Below, in pieces: positions 32,524 through 41,780 of a stretch of DNA of 64,000 bases (position 1 is its first letter; every line of letters begins with the position of its first letter). This DNA comes from Tabrizicola sp. GTDB taxonomy: Bacteria > Pseudomonadota > Alphaproteobacteria > Rhodobacterales > Rhodobacteraceae. The notes under the pieces are model-generated. The model was not told the origin of the DNA and ran no database searches. It saw only the letters and a list, made by a program, of their open reading frames with translations. The stretch spans positions 1-64,000 of the forward strand of contig NZ_JAEULP010000065.1 of the NCBI RefSeq assembly GCF_016792905.1, in the 5' to 3' direction. The translations under genes and the position numbers were made by a program.

Positions 32524-33717
32524 TCAGACGGGCAGCGGAACGGGGCCCTCTTCGCGCCGCAATCCGTCGGCATCTGCCGCCCTCGCGGCCAGAAGGGCCA
32601 CGAGGACCAGAAGCAGCGACAGGGCGGCGTAGGTCGGACGGTAGCCAAAATGCTCGGCCGCAAAACCGATCGAGGCCGGAGCGACCAGGATGCCGCAATA
32701 GCCGACCATGGTGACGGTCGAAATACCTACCGCAGACGGGACGCCGGGGCGGTTTCCGGCCGCCGAGAACATGATCGGCACCATGTTCGCGACGCCAAGC
32801 CCCGCAAGCGCGAAGCTGACGATGGCGAACCAGTCAGCCGGGGCCAGCGCGCCCCCCATCAGCCCCGCCGCGCCCACAAGGCCCGAAACCCGCAGCGTCC
32901 TGACGGCGCCGAAACGGTTGCGGGCATGGTCGCCCGCGAAGCGCATCACCGCCATGGCTCCGGCGAAGAAGGCAAAGGCCAGGCCCGACCGGAAAACGTC
33001 CGATCCCAGTTCCTTCTGCAGGTAGATCGCCGCCCAGTCGAGCACCGCACCCTCCGGCACCATCGAGAAGAAGGCCATGAAGCCCAGAAGCCAGAGCCCC
33101 AGGTCGCGGGGCAGCAGGTGGTGCCGGGCCGGGGCTTCAGTCGTTGCAGCCACGGGGGCCGTGGGCAAGAGGAACGGCATTGCGCCGAAGACCAGCGTGG
33201 CGGCGACCGCAGCGGCGACCAGAGACTGATGTTCCGCCCCGAGGTGAGCGATCAGATAGCTGCCAGCCGAGCCGCCGATGAAGCCGCCAAGGCTCCAGAA
33301 CCCGTGGCTGGAGGACATGATCGCCCGGTGCAGGCGCCGCTCCACCTCGACCGCCTGCGCGTTCATCGCCACGTCCATGCAGCCGACCACGGCGCCGAAC
33401 ACAGCCAGGATCGGCGTCAGAAGCCAGAGGTTCGGCGCGAAGACCACCAGCGGCAGGACCGGGATCGCCGCCAGCGAGAAGATCGTCAGCACGGCGCGGC
33501 CGCCAAGCTTCGCGATCAACCGGCCCGAGAAAAGCATGGCGCTGACGGCACCGAAGCCCAGGACAAGGATCAGGAGGCCCAGCGTGCTTTCGCCGATCTC
33601 GTGGCGGGTCAGCAGGAGCGGAATCTGCGGCGCCCAGGCCCCCATGACGAATCCGTTCGCCATGAACATCGCCGCCACCGCCCACCGCGCGCGACGCGCC
33701 TGAACTTCCACCTGCAT
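32524..33717 (-). CDS. MFS transporter
   Basis: 397-residue major-facilitator membrane protein with about 12 hydrophobic segments in two halves. The first half starts with RWAVAAMFMANGFVMGAWAP, has the loop motif SGRLIAKLGGRAVL (a version of the GxLxDRxGRR signature), and QAVEVERRLHRAIMSSSHGF. The set resembles the YbjJ/FucP-like group of MFS permeases. The substrate is unknown. The start at 33717 is chosen because GAGG lies 7 bases upstream; a GTG at 33729 is possible. The last codons are Asp/Arg-rich. Confidence 0.88.
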   Translation of the reverse strand: MQVEVQARRARWAVAAMFMANGFVMGAWAPQIPLLLTRHEIGESTLGLLILVLGFGAVSAMLFSGRLIAKLGGRAVLTIFSLAAIPVLPLVVFAPNLWLLTPILAVFGAVVGCMDVAMNAQAVEVERRLHRAIMSSSHGFWSLGGFIGGSAGSYLIAHLGAEHQSLVAAAVAATLVFGAMPFLLPTAPVAATTEAPARHHLLPRDLGLWLLGFMAFFSMVPEGAVLDWAAIYLQKELGSDVFRSGLAFAFFAGAMAVMRFAGDHARNRFGAVRTLRVSGLVGAAGLMGGALAPADWFAIVSFALAGLGVANMVPIMFSAAGNRPGVPSAVGISTVTMVGYCGILVAPASIGFAAEHFGYRPTYAALSLLLVLVALLAARAADADGLRREEGPVPLPV

Positions 33718-33783
33718 GATCCGCCTCACGATTGTTAGCGTGTGTCATAGTCCGCGCGCCCGGCAGGCGAAAGGGTGCGACGA

Positions 33784-35016
33784 TCAATCCGTGTTGCAAG
33801 GCTGAAAGATGCAGGCCGCCCAGCGGGCCCTGCGCGAGGCGGCGCGGGCATCAGGCGACGGGAAGGGGCGCCGATCGAGAACCATCGTCACCGGCCGGTG
33901 ATCACTGGGCGCGGCATGTTTCGGCCGGGCGGACGTTACCCGATGGTGGATGTCATGCTCGACCTTGCCGCCGCCCGCGCGAGCGCGATAGGCGGCTGCC
34001 CCCGGGCGATCCGGACCAGTCAGCGCCTGGGTGAACAGGATATGGTCCAGAAGGATGCGGGGCGACCGTCCGGGGTCAAGCCGGTCTCGGCCCAGGTCGT
34101 AGGACCACCGGGCCGCCTCGTCGAAGTCGAACAGCGCATGGTTCAGGAAGCGCCGGGCAAAGAAGATGTCGCCTTGCAGATTGTCGACCAGGTCGTGGTA
34201 CAGGAACCGCCGCTCCACCCGCTCCTTGCCCGGCCCGTCGTTCAGGTCCCCGGCCACGATGATGGCGGCATCGGGCTCGGACAGGAACCGACCGTCAATG
34301 TAGTGCCGCACGTCGACGCATTCCGTCGTCAGTTTCGTGCGCGACATCATCACATCGGCCACCAGCGCCGGATTGCGGTCGAAGAAGTCCGGGGCCTCGG
34401 CGCCGGGGGGGACCGGGATGCTGTTGATCTTGCTTTTCAGATGGCAGCCGATGATCTCGACCAGCGCGCTGCCGATGGTCAGTTGCAACACCTGTGGATG
34501 ACGATAGTGACCATGGCTTTCCGGAACCGAGAAGCGCAGCGTCTGGGCGCCGGGGTCGAGGATCGGATAGGACACCTCCCAGCGCCCGCCCCGGTGCGCG
34601 CCTTCCGAGGAGGCCTCGGTCAGGGCCCGCCACCTGTCCAGATGCACCAGCTGGGCCGCCACTGACAAGCCGTCGCGCAGGGCGAACCACATCCACTGCG
34701 TTCCCTGCGTGCCGTAGTCCCGAGGCTCGCCACCGCGCCGGACCAGCCGATATCCCGGCGCCACGCGTTGCAGGAACTCGCCCGCCCGGGCTTCACCCTT
34801 CGGGCCCTCGACAACCAGCAGGATGTCGGGGTTGATGGCGGCGATTTCCTCGGCGATGGCGTCGGCCCGCTGATCCGCCCTCGCGCGGGTCGTGCCGTCG
34901 GCGGAGGCAAGCGCCGTCACCAGCTTGTCGGCATGTTCAATGTTCCAGGACGTCAGCCTGAAGTTTCCATGAAATCCTTCTTTCGCCGCCAATGCGCGGC
35001 ACAATGCAGGGATCAT
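33784..35016 (-). CDS. endonuclease/exonuclease/phosphatase-family protein
   Basis: About 410-residue EEP-fold metal-dependent phosphohydrolase, which could act on nucleic acid or a phosphorylated lipid/sugar. The core motifs are present: FRLTSWNIEHAD (metal-binding Asn/Glu), DILLVVEGPKG, HLKSKINS, AGDLNDGPG (catalytic Asp and Asn) and SDHRPVTM (catalytic His). An internal segment RFLYHDLVDNLQGDIFFARR and the Arg-rich C-terminus are not standard. The start at 35016 is a compromise: the conserved part begins at about residue 20, and no start has a clear ribosome-binding site. It lies 34 bases downstream of hrpB and may be co-transcribed. Confidence 0.78.
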   Translation of the reverse strand: MIPALCRALAAKEGFHGNFRLTSWNIEHADKLVTALASADGTTRARADQRADAIAEEIAAINPDILLVVEGPKGEARAGEFLQRVAPGYRLVRRGGEPRDYGTQGTQWMWFALRDGLSVAAQLVHLDRWRALTEASSEGAHRGGRWEVSYPILDPGAQTLRFSVPESHGHYRHPQVLQLTIGSALVEIIGCHLKSKINSIPVPPGAEAPDFFDRNPALVADVMMSRTKLTTECVDVRHYIDGRFLSEPDAAIIVAGDLNDGPGKERVERRFLYHDLVDNLQGDIFFARRFLNHALFDFDEAARWSYDLGRDRLDPGRSPRILLDHILFTQALTGPDRPGAAAYRARAGGGKVEHDIHHRVTSARPKHAAPSDHRPVTMVLDRRPFPSPDARAASRRARWAACIFQPCNTD

Positions 35017-35050
35017 AGCATGGAATGCGGCGTCGAGGGCGGCGAAACCC

Positions 35051-37459
35051 TCACGTCCCGCGCGGCTTGGCCCTGAGCGTCGGCTCGGCCTGCGTCGGGT
35101 CCTCGGGCCAGGGATGGCGCGGATAGGCCCCGCGCATGTCCTTGCGCACATCGCCATAGGAGGTCGCCCAGAACCGGGGCAGGTCGGTCGTCACCTGCAC
35201 CGGCCGGTGGGCAGGCGACAGAAGCGTGACCCGGACCGGCATCCGCGACTGGCCCACCACCGGATGCACCGCTACCCCGAACATCTCCTGCAACCGCACC
35301 TCGATTGCGGGAACGTCGCCCTCATAGTCGATCGGGACCTTCCGCCCGAGCGGCGTCTCGAAACTGCCCGGCACCAGCCGATCCATCTCGGCCAGCCGGT
35401 CCCAGCCGAGAAGGCCTTGCAGGGCGGGCAGAAGGTCGACGCCCCGGATGTCGGCTTCCGTCTTCACGCCCGTCAGATGCGGCAGAAGCCAGTCTTCGGC
35501 ATTGGCGAGAAGCCCGGCGTCCTCCACATCGGGCCAGTCCTCGCCCCGCGCCAGCCGTGCCCGGGCGCGCAACCGCCGCGCTGCCGGGGACCATGGCAGG
35601 CCCAGCCCCCGCAACCCTTCCAGCGCCGCCTTCGCCACCACTTCCGGCGGCGCGTCCCAGTGCCGGTCGTCCAGCACCAATGCGCCCAGCCGCTCCTGCC
35701 GCCGCGCCAGCACCCGGCCCTCGCGGCGCGACCACTCGCAGACCTCGACCCAACGGATGCGGTCGGAATAAAGCCCCCGCACTTCGGCCTCGCTGATCGC
35801 AACCGCCTGCCGTACCGCGGCCTCCCGGGCATCCCCGTCGAGATGGGTCGCCACGATGAGCCGCGCCCCCGACAGCGATAGCCCCGCCGCCATCGCCGCC
35901 CCCTTGCCGCCAGACAGGACCCAGCGCGGCGCCTCGCCCTTGCGTCGCAGCCCGATCCGGTCGGGATAGGCGAGTGCCGCCATCTCCGCGAGGGTCAGGC
36001 CCGGCTTGCCACCCTTCGGCGCAGAGGATGCCAGCCGCTTCGCCTCGGCCCGGATGCGTTCCACGACGCCCCGGTCTGCCTCGGGCCCCGGTCGCCGGAT
36101 CGCCTGCATCCGCAGGGTCAGGTCCGGCCCCGCCCCGCGCAACGGGTCGCGTTCGGCCAGAAGTGCTGCCAGTTCCGCTGCTTCCGGCCCCGCCACAGCC
36201 AGCATGTGCGCCAACCGCGGATGCAGGGGTAGCCCTGCCAGCGCCCGCCCATGCGCCGTGACGTGGCCCCGATCATCCAGCGCCCCGAGGCCCATCAGCA
36301 GCGCCCGCGCCTCGGCCAGCTGGCCCGCCGGGGGCTGCGTCAGGAACGGAAGCTCCGCCCCGCCCCACAGCGCCAGCTCCAGCGCCAGTCCGGCAAGGTC
36401 GGCCACCTGGATCTCGGCAGGCGGGAAATTCGCCAGCCCTCCTTCCTCGCCCTTCGTCCAGAGCCGGTAGCATATGCCCGCGGCCACCCGTCCGGCCCGG
36501 CCGCGGCGCTGTTCAGCCTCGGCCTTCGTCACCCGTTCCGTCACCAGCCGCGACATGCCCGAGTTCGGATCGAACCGCGCCCGCCGCGCCCGGCCTGCGT
36601 CCACCACGACGCGAATGTCCGGCAGGGTCAGCGAGGTCTCGGCGATGGAGGTGGCCAGCACCACCTTCCGCCCGTCGGCCGGGGCCAGCGCCGCCCGCTG
36701 CGCGGCGAAGTCCATCGCGCCGAACAGGGGCCGCACCGCCACCCCCGGAAGGTCGCGCAGCAACCCCTCCACCCGCCGGATCTCCCCCTCTCCCGGGAGG
36801 AAGACCAGCATGCCGCCTTCCGTCTCCTCAAGCGCCGCCTTCACCGCGCCCGCGACCACGGCCTCCAGCCGTAGCGAGGTATCGGCGGGCCGGGGCAGCC
36901 AGCGCGTCTCGACCGGATAGGCCCGCCCTTCCGAGGTGATGACTGGCGCATCCCCCATCAGCGCCGCCACCGGCTCGGCATCCAGCGTCGCCGACATGAC
37001 CAGGAGCTTCAGGTCCTCGCGCAGCGCTCCCCGGACCTCAAGGCACAGGGCCAGTCCGAGATCTGCATTCAGCGACCGCTCGTGAAACTCGTCGAAGATC
37101 ACAAGCCCGACACCCGAAAGCTCCGGGTCCGACTGGATCATCCGCGTCAGGATGCCTTCGGTCACCACCTCGATCCGCGTCGCTGCCGAAACCTTCGCCT
37201 CGCCCCGGATGCGGTAACCCACCGTCCGCCCCACCGGCTCGCCCAGGGTCTCGGCCATCCGCTCCGCCGCCGCCCGTGCCGCCAGCCGCCGGGGTTCCAG
37301 CATCACGATGCGGCCGCCCGCAAGCCCCCGCGCCAAGAGGTCCAGGGGCACCACCGTCGTCTTCCCCGCGCCCGGCGGTGCCTGCAACACCGCCATGCCG
37401 CGTGACGCCAGGGCATCGGCCAACGCGGGCAGGGCATCGGTAACGGGCAAGGCATCCAT
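35051..37459 (-). CDS. hrpB: ATP-dependent helicase HrpB
   Basis: DExH-box RNA helicase of the HrpB family, 802 residues (typical about 800-830). Motifs: Walker A APPGAGKTT (about 27-35), LEPRRLAARAAAERMA, Walker B DEFHERSLNAD, SATLDAEPV, then TSIAETSLTLPDIRVVVD and QRRGRAGRVAAGICYRLW of the helicase C domain. The C-terminal HrpB-specific domain ends with VQVTTDLPRFWATSYGDVRK and HPWPEDP. The start at 37459 gives MDALPVTDALPALADALASR, the normal family N-terminus; the same frame stays open much further upstream but only as antisense of neighbours. Its cellular role in this group is unclear. Confidence 0.94.
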   Translation of the reverse strand: MDALPVTDALPALADALASRGMAVLQAPPGAGKTTVVPLDLLARGLAGGRIVMLEPRRLAARAAAERMAETLGEPVGRTVGYRIRGEAKVSAATRIEVVTEGILTRMIQSDPELSGVGLVIFDEFHERSLNADLGLALCLEVRGALREDLKLLVMSATLDAEPVAALMGDAPVITSEGRAYPVETRWLPRPADTSLRLEAVVAGAVKAALEETEGGMLVFLPGEGEIRRVEGLLRDLPGVAVRPLFGAMDFAAQRAALAPADGRKVVLATSIAETSLTLPDIRVVVDAGRARRARFDPNSGMSRLVTERVTKAEAEQRRGRAGRVAAGICYRLWTKGEEGGLANFPPAEIQVADLAGLALELALWGGAELPFLTQPPAGQLAEARALLMGLGALDDRGHVTAHGRALAGLPLHPRLAHMLAVAGPEAAELAALLAERDPLRGAGPDLTLRMQAIRRPGPEADRGVVERIRAEAKRLASSAPKGGKPGLTLAEMAALAYPDRIGLRRKGEAPRWVLSGGKGAAMAAGLSLSGARLIVATHLDGDAREAAVRQAVAISEAEVRGLYSDRIRWVEVCEWSRREGRVLARRQERLGALVLDDRHWDAPPEVVAKAALEGLRGLGLPWSPAARRLRARARLARGEDWPDVEDAGLLANAEDWLLPHLTGVKTEADIRGVDLLPALQGLLGWDRLAEMDRLVPGSFETPLGRKVPIDYEGDVPAIEVRLQEMFGVAVHPVVGQSRMPVRVTLLSPAHRPVQVTTDLPRFWATSYGDVRKDMRGAYPRHPWPEDPTQAEPTLRAKPRGT

Positions 37460-37567
37460 GCCCCCGCTTATCGCGCGGCAGCCCGGCCATGGCCAGTGCC
37501 TCGAAGCTTCCCCGCGCCTCCGGTCCATCCTAAGCTTGTGGCCGACCGCAGATAAAGACCCGAAACC

Positions 37568-38584
37568 ATGAGCCTCATCTCCCGTACCATCCAGCTTGCT
37601 GCCCGCCCGCAGGGCCTGCCAAAGACCGGCGACTTTCGCCTGGGCGAGGTCCCGCTTCCCGATCCCGGCCCTGGCGAGGTTCTTTTGCAGATGGTCTGGC
37701 TCTCGCTCGACCCCTACATGCGCGGCCGGATGAACGAGGATCGGTCCTACGCCGCCCCCACCGCACTGGGAGAGCCGCTTCCCTGCGAGGGAATCGCCCG
37801 CGTCCTCGTCTCGAACGACCCGGGCCTCGCTCCGGGCGATCAGGTTCTGGTCCATGATTTCTGGCGCGACCACGCCGTCCGCAAGGCCGCCGACTGCCGC
37901 AAGCTCGACCCGTCGCAAGGCCCGGTGCAGACGGTGCTCGGCGTCCGTGGCATGCCCGGCCTCACGGCCTACACCGGCCTGAAGCACATCGGCCGCCCGA
38001 AAGCGGGCGAGACCGTGGTGCTTGGCGCCGCCACCGGCGCGGTTGGCAGCGTGGTGGGCCAGATTGCCCGGCTCCAGGGCGCGCGGGTGGTGGGCGTTGC
38101 GGGCGGGGCGGAAAAATGCCGCCATGCCGTCGAAGAGCTTGGCTTCGACGCTTGTCTGGACCGCCATGCGCCGGGGCTTGACGCGCGTCTGGCCGAAGCC
38201 TGCCCCGACGGCATCGACGTCTATTTCGACCTGACCGGCGGCGATGTCCTGACGGCGGTGCTGCCGTTTCTGAATCCCTTCGCCCGCATTCCGGTCTGCG
38301 GCACCATCGCCAGCACCAACGCCGCCGCCACGCCGTCCGGCCCCGATCGCCTGCCCGGATTCATGCGCCTTATCCTTACCCGGCATCTTCTGGTGCGCGG
38401 GTTCATCGTCGACGACTTCAGCGCCGATACGGCCGAGTTCGAGACCGCCATGGCGCGCTGGCTCGCGGACGGGTCGATCCGATACCGCGAGGATGTCAGC
38501 CAGGGCCTTGACAGCATGGTCCCGGCCTTCATCGGCATGCTGGAGGGGCGGAATTTCGGCAAGACCCTGGTCCGCCTTGGCTGA
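37568..38584 (+). CDS. NADP-dependent MDR oxidoreductase (leukotriene B4 dehydrogenase/CurA-like)
   Basis: 338-residue zinc-free medium-chain dehydrogenase/reductase of the PTGR/CurA group, which reduces alpha,beta-unsaturated aldehydes or ketones. Landmarks: WLSLDPYMRGRM near the N-terminus, GMPGLTAYTGLKHIGRP, the nucleotide-binding GAATGAVGSVVGQIA, VGVAGGAEKCRHAVEELGFD (Lys in that position suggests NADPH) and the C-terminal RGFIVDDFSAD. Length fits. The gene is divergent from hrpB with a 108-base gap and precedes meaB by about 90 bases. Natural substrate not predicted. Confidence 0.9.
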   Translation: MSLISRTIQLAARPQGLPKTGDFRLGEVPLPDPGPGEVLLQMVWLSLDPYMRGRMNEDRSYAAPTALGEPLPCEGIARVLVSNDPGLAPGDQVLVHDFWRDHAVRKAADCRKLDPSQGPVQTVLGVRGMPGLTAYTGLKHIGRPKAGETVVLGAATGAVGSVVGQIARLQGARVVGVAGGAEKCRHAVEELGFDACLDRHAPGLDARLAEACPDGIDVYFDLTGGDVLTAVLPFLNPFARIPVCGTIASTNAAATPSGPDRLPGFMRLILTRHLLVRGFIVDDFSADTAEFETAMARWLADGSIRYREDVSQGLDSMVPAFIGMLEGRNFGKTLVRLG

Positions 38585-38671
38585 ACCCGGTCGCGCGATG
38601 ACGAAGTTTTCTGGCGCCGCCCCTCGCCAAGCCCGCGCGCTTCCGGCAAAAAGGCCCGGAACGGAGGCCCG

Positions 38672-39649
38672 ATGGACACCCAGGAACGCGCCCGACTGAT
38701 CCGATCCGGCGACCGACGGGCGCTTGCCCGCGCCATCACGCTGGTCGAGAGCGCGCGTCCTGATCACCGGGCCGAGGCCCTTGCCCTGCTCGGCGCGCTG
38801 CGCCATGGCCCGCAGGCACTGCGCATCGGCCTGTCCGGCACGCCGGGCGTCGGCAAGTCCACCTTCATCGAGGCCTTTGGCCTTCTGCTCACCGGCCAGG
38901 GCCTCAAGGTCGCCGTCCTTGCCGTAGACCCTTCCTCCGCCCGCTCCGGCGGTTCGATCCTTGGCGACAAGACGCGGATGGAACGCCTCTCGCGCGATTC
39001 CCTCGCCTTCATCCGCCCCTCGCCCAGCCAGAGCCAGCTTGGCGGCGTCGCCCGCCGCACGCGCGAGGCCGTGGCGCTCTGCGAGGCGGCGGGCTTCGAC
39101 ATCGTCCTGATCGAGACGGTCGGCGTCGGCCAGTCCGAGACCGTGGTGGCCGAGCTTTCCGACCTCTTCCTCCTGCTCCTCGCCCCGGCGGGCGGCGACG
39201 AGCTTCAGGGGGTCAAGCGCGGCATCATGGAAATGGCCGACCTGATCCTCGTCAACAAGGCCGACGGCGATCTGAAGCCCGCAGCAATGCGCACCGTGGC
39301 GGACTATGCCGGGGCGCTCCATCTCCTCCGCCGCCGCCCGCAGGACCCCACAGGCTTCCCCAGGGCCCTGCCGGTTTCGGCGCTGGAAGCCGAAGGATTG
39401 GCAGCGGCCTGGGCCGACATGCAAAGCCTGATCCAGTGGCGCAAGGATCACGGCCATTGGAATCGCACCCGCGCCACCCAGTCCCGCCACTGGTTCGAGG
39501 CCGAAGTCCGCGAGGGCCTGCTTGCCGCCCTGTCGCGCGAGCCGCAGAAGGGGCTGATGGCCAGCCTGGGTGATCGCGTGGCCAGCGGCGATCTCTCGCC
39601 CGAGGCCGCCGCGACCGAGATGCTGCGCCTGTTGGGCCGCCCGGCCTGA
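38672..39649 (+). CDS. meaB: methylmalonyl-CoA mutase-associated GTPase MeaB
   Basis: G3E-family P-loop GTPase that protects and reloads methylmalonyl-CoA (or ethylmalonyl-CoA) mutase with adenosylcobalamin. The 325-residue protein has Walker A SGTPGVGKSTFIEAFG (about 52-67), the AVDPSSARSGGSILGDKTRM motif, the DIVLIETVGVGQSE switch and the NKADGD G4-like motif. Length is normal for MeaB/ArgK. The mutase itself is not in the window. ATG at 38672 follows GGAGGCCC. It ends 3 bases from the convergent DMT gene. Confidence 0.95.
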   Translation: MDTQERARLIRSGDRRALARAITLVESARPDHRAEALALLGALRHGPQALRIGLSGTPGVGKSTFIEAFGLLLTGQGLKVAVLAVDPSSARSGGSILGDKTRMERLSRDSLAFIRPSPSQSQLGGVARRTREAVALCEAAGFDIVLIETVGVGQSETVVAELSDLFLLLLAPAGGDELQGVKRGIMEMADLILVNKADGDLKPAAMRTVADYAGALHLLRRRPQDPTGFPRALPVSALEAEGLAAAWADMQSLIQWRKDHGHWNRTRATQSRHWFEAEVREGLLAALSREPQKGLMASLGDRVASGDLSPEAAATEMLRLLGRPA

Positions 39650-39652
39650 TCC

Positions 39653-40546
39653 CTACCGCGTGAAGATCAGTGCCAGGCCGGCGACGGCCAGGGCTCCGCC
39701 CGCCCAGCTGGTCAGCGTCGGCCTTTGCCCGGTCCGCAGCCAAAGAAGCGGCAGGATGATCACCGGCGAGGTCGCGGACAGCGTGGCAATGATGCCGGTT
39801 TGCGACCCCTGAAGCGCGTAAAGGAACAGCGTCATCCCCAGCAAAAGTCCGATCAGCGCCGTCAGCGCGGTCAGGGCCAACAGTTTGCCGGACACCTGCC
39901 GAGGCCGGGACGGCGCGAAGGGCAGGGCGGCGGCCACGCCCATCACCAGCCCCGACGCGCCCACCCGAATCAGCGAACCGACATAGGGGTCGAGGCCTCC
40001 CGCCATGTAGGGCCGCGCGATCAGCGCTCCCGCCGCCTGTCCCAGCGCCGCGCCCAGCCCGAACAGCACGCCGATCCCCAGCCCGCCCCAGACCTGCTCC
40101 AGCCGGTGCGCGCCAGAGGCGGGCCGACCCAGGATCGCCAGCGCCACTCCGGCGACTGTCGCAGTGATCCCGGCCCAGGCCTGGCCCCCCAACCTTTCGT
40201 CCAGCACCAGCCAGCCCAGAATGGCAGCCATTGGCGCGTTCAGCGCGAAGACCGCCCCCGCCCGACGCGGCCCGAGCCGCCCGACGGCGGCAAAGTTCAG
40301 CGTGTCGCCCAGAAGGATGCCGACCACCCCCGACACCGCCAGCACTGCCACCGCCTGCCAGCCCGGCAGGGCCAACCCGCCGGAAGCAAGGACCACCACG
40401 GCCAGGATCAACGTCACGAAAACCTGCCGGATCAGGTTGAAATGGAACGCCCCCAGCGCCCGGATTGCGTCCGAGGCGATGATCCCCGTCGTCGCCCAGC
40501 AGGTCGCCGTGCCGAGCGCCGCAAGCTCGTGGATCGGAAAGGCCAT
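39653..40546 (-). CDS. DMT-family (EamA) transporter
   Basis: 297-residue membrane protein with about ten hydrophobic segments and two EamA repeats (roughly 5-140 and 155-297), typical of drug/metabolite exporters. Repeat features include LGTATCWATTGIIASDAIRA near the start, AVFALNAPMAAILGWLVLDE at the end of repeat one and SPVIILPLLWLRTGQRPTLT in repeat two. Exported compound unknown. The start at 40546 is supported by the GGAG in CGAAGGAGACGAC upstream. It is divergent from the ArsR-type gene, which could regulate it. Confidence 0.88.
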   Translation of the reverse strand: MAFPIHELAALGTATCWATTGIIASDAIRALGAFHFNLIRQVFVTLILAVVVLASGGLALPGWQAVAVLAVSGVVGILLGDTLNFAAVGRLGPRRAGAVFALNAPMAAILGWLVLDERLGGQAWAGITATVAGVALAILGRPASGAHRLEQVWGGLGIGVLFGLGAALGQAAGALIARPYMAGGLDPYVGSLIRVGASGLVMGVAAALPFAPSRPRQVSGKLLALTALTALIGLLLGMTLFLYALQGSQTGIIATLSATSPVIILPLLWLRTGQRPTLTSWAGGALAVAGLALIFTR

Positions 40547-40686
40547 GTCGTCTCCTTCGGGGCCATGGGTCGCATGCGCCATCCGCCGCTGCAAGTCAGC
40601 CTGCCCGGTTTGGCCTGAACGATGGTTCGGCAATCTCCGAACTATCCCTACTGGACGCCGCCCCACGCCCGCGCCATGCTGCGGGC

Positions 40687-41369
40687 ATGATCGAAAGCCC
40701 GAACATTGCCCGCCTTGCCGCTCCGCTGGCCGATCCGGCCCGGGCGCATATGGTCACACTTCTGATGGATGGCCGCGCGCGCACCGTGACCGAACTTGGC
40801 GCCGCCACCGGTCTTGGCAAGGCCAGCGCTTCCGAACAGGTCACGAGGCTGGTCGAGGCCGGGCTCCTGCGGGCCGAGAAACAGGGCCGCCACAAGTATC
40901 TCGCGCTGGCCAGCCCTGCCGTTGCCCGGTTCATCGAAGCAATGATGGCGCTTGCGGGACCCACGTCGGCCAAAGGCAGGGTCTTCGGCCCCCGCGACCC
41001 GGCCCTGCGCGAGGCCCGGCTCTGTTATAACCATCTCGCGGGCAGCCTTGGTGTCCGTCTGTACCGCAGCCTTTCGGCGCGGGGCTTCCTCACCCATACC
41101 CCCGGCGGTTTGGACCTTACCCCGGAAGGTCAGGCCTTCTGCCTTGGTCTTGGCTTGCCGAAGCCGACCTCGCCTCCGCCCGCACGCCCCTCTGCCGCGA
41201 CTGCCTCGACTGGACCGAACGGCAAAGCCATCTTGGCGGGCGACTGGGCCGCCTGCTCCTCGCGCGGATGGAGGCCGAGGGCTGGATGCGCCGCCGCGAA
41301 GGCAGCCGGGCCCTGACTGTCACAGCGAAGGGCAGGGCCGGGTTCGACCTGGCCTATCCGGCCCCCTGA
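40687..41369 (+). pseudogene. ArsR-family regulator gene with an apparent 1-base frameshift
   Basis: From the ATG at 40687 the frame encodes an ArsR-type winged helix: LAAPLADPARAHMVTLLMDG, ATGLGKASASEQVTRLVEAG, LLRAEKQGRHKYLALAS. The family C-terminal domain breaks at about 41157. The original frame runs on as Pro/Ala-rich non-family sequence to a stop at 41316, while the -1 frame gives DLASARTPLCRDCLDWTERQ and RLGRLLLARMEAEGWMRRREG to a stop at 41367-41369, the expected conclusion of this group. Restoring one G (TTGCCGAAG to TTGGCCGAAG) would give a continuous ~227-residue protein. Either a real mutation or a base-call error. Target unknown; it is divergent from the DMT exporter. Confidence 0.72.
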
Positions 41370-41373
41370 CCGC

Positions 41374-41402
41374 TTGACGCCGCCGGGGATTCCCCTTACA
41401 CG
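41374..41402 (+). promoter_or_regulatory. predicted rpmB promoter
   Basis: TTGACG (41374-41379) and TACACG (41397-41402) are separated by 17 bases, a good alphaproteobacterial sigma-70 arrangement (TTGAC plus a weak -10). It lies about 70 bases before the rpmB start, immediately after the ArsR-type frame ends. The spacer contains a GGGGATTCCCC palindrome (41385-41395), repeated 40 bp downstream. Confidence 0.5.
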
Positions 41403-41436
41403 CCCCCAATCGAATTCGAGGGTCGGGGATTCCCCG
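41385..41436. repeat. paired GGGGATTCCCC palindromes upstream of rpmB
   Basis: The 11-base palindrome GGGGATTCCCC occurs at 41385-41395, inside the predicted -35/-10 spacer, and again at 41425-41435 (extended to CGGGGATTCCCCG), exactly 40 bp apart, about four helical turns. The two copies on the same DNA face look like an operator pair for an unidentified regulator of rpmB. The role is inferred; no such factor is known to me. Confidence 0.5.
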
Positions 41437-41473
41437 CCTTCTTCCGCTTTTGACGAATCGAAGGAACACCAGA

Positions 41474-41761
41474 ATGTCGCGCGTCTGCGAACTTACCGGC
41501 AAGGGGCCGATGTCGGGCAACACGATCAGCCACGCCAACAACAAGAGCCGTCGCCGGTTCCTTCCGAACCTGAACGAGGTCACGCTGATCTCCGACGTGC
41601 TCGGCCAGTCGTTCAAGTTCCGCGTCACCGCTGCGGCGCTGCGCTCGGTCGACCATCGCGGGGGCCTCGACGCCTACCTGGCCAAGGCCAAGGACGAAGA
41701 GCTGTCGGCCAACGCGCTGAAGATCAAGAAGGACATCGCCAAGGCGCAAGCCGCGGCCTGA
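41474..41761 (+). CDS. rpmB: 50S ribosomal protein L28 (bL28)
   Basis: 95-residue ribosomal protein bL28. It begins [20 protein letters not shown], contains [20 protein letters not shown] and ends [10 protein letters not shown]. It has one Cys near the N-terminus and no CxxC pair, so it is the zinc-free type. ATG at 41474 gives the normal start; AAGGAAC precedes it. The gene has a clear promoter and a strong terminator, so it is probably monocistronic. Confidence 0.98.
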   Translation: MSRVCELTGKGPMSGNTISHANNKSRRRFLPNLNEVTLISDVLGQSFKFRVTAAALRSVDHRGGLDAYLAKAKDEELSANALKIKKDIAKAQAAA

Positions 41762-41780
41762 TCCGGCTGACCTGAAAACA

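Noticed and set aside
35017..35157. Longer N-terminus for the EEP-family protein (start at 35157)
   Set aside because: The extension is Arg/Pro-rich, overlaps the hrpB coding region and lacks family match; the shorter start at 35016 was kept.
35051..39490. One minus-strand frame open for 1479 codons over hrpB, an oxidoreductase gene and meaB
   Set aside because: Only the first 802 residues from the start at 37459 are HrpB. The upstream part is antisense to two well-supported plus-strand genes and shows no protein family; it stays open because of GC-rich codon bias.
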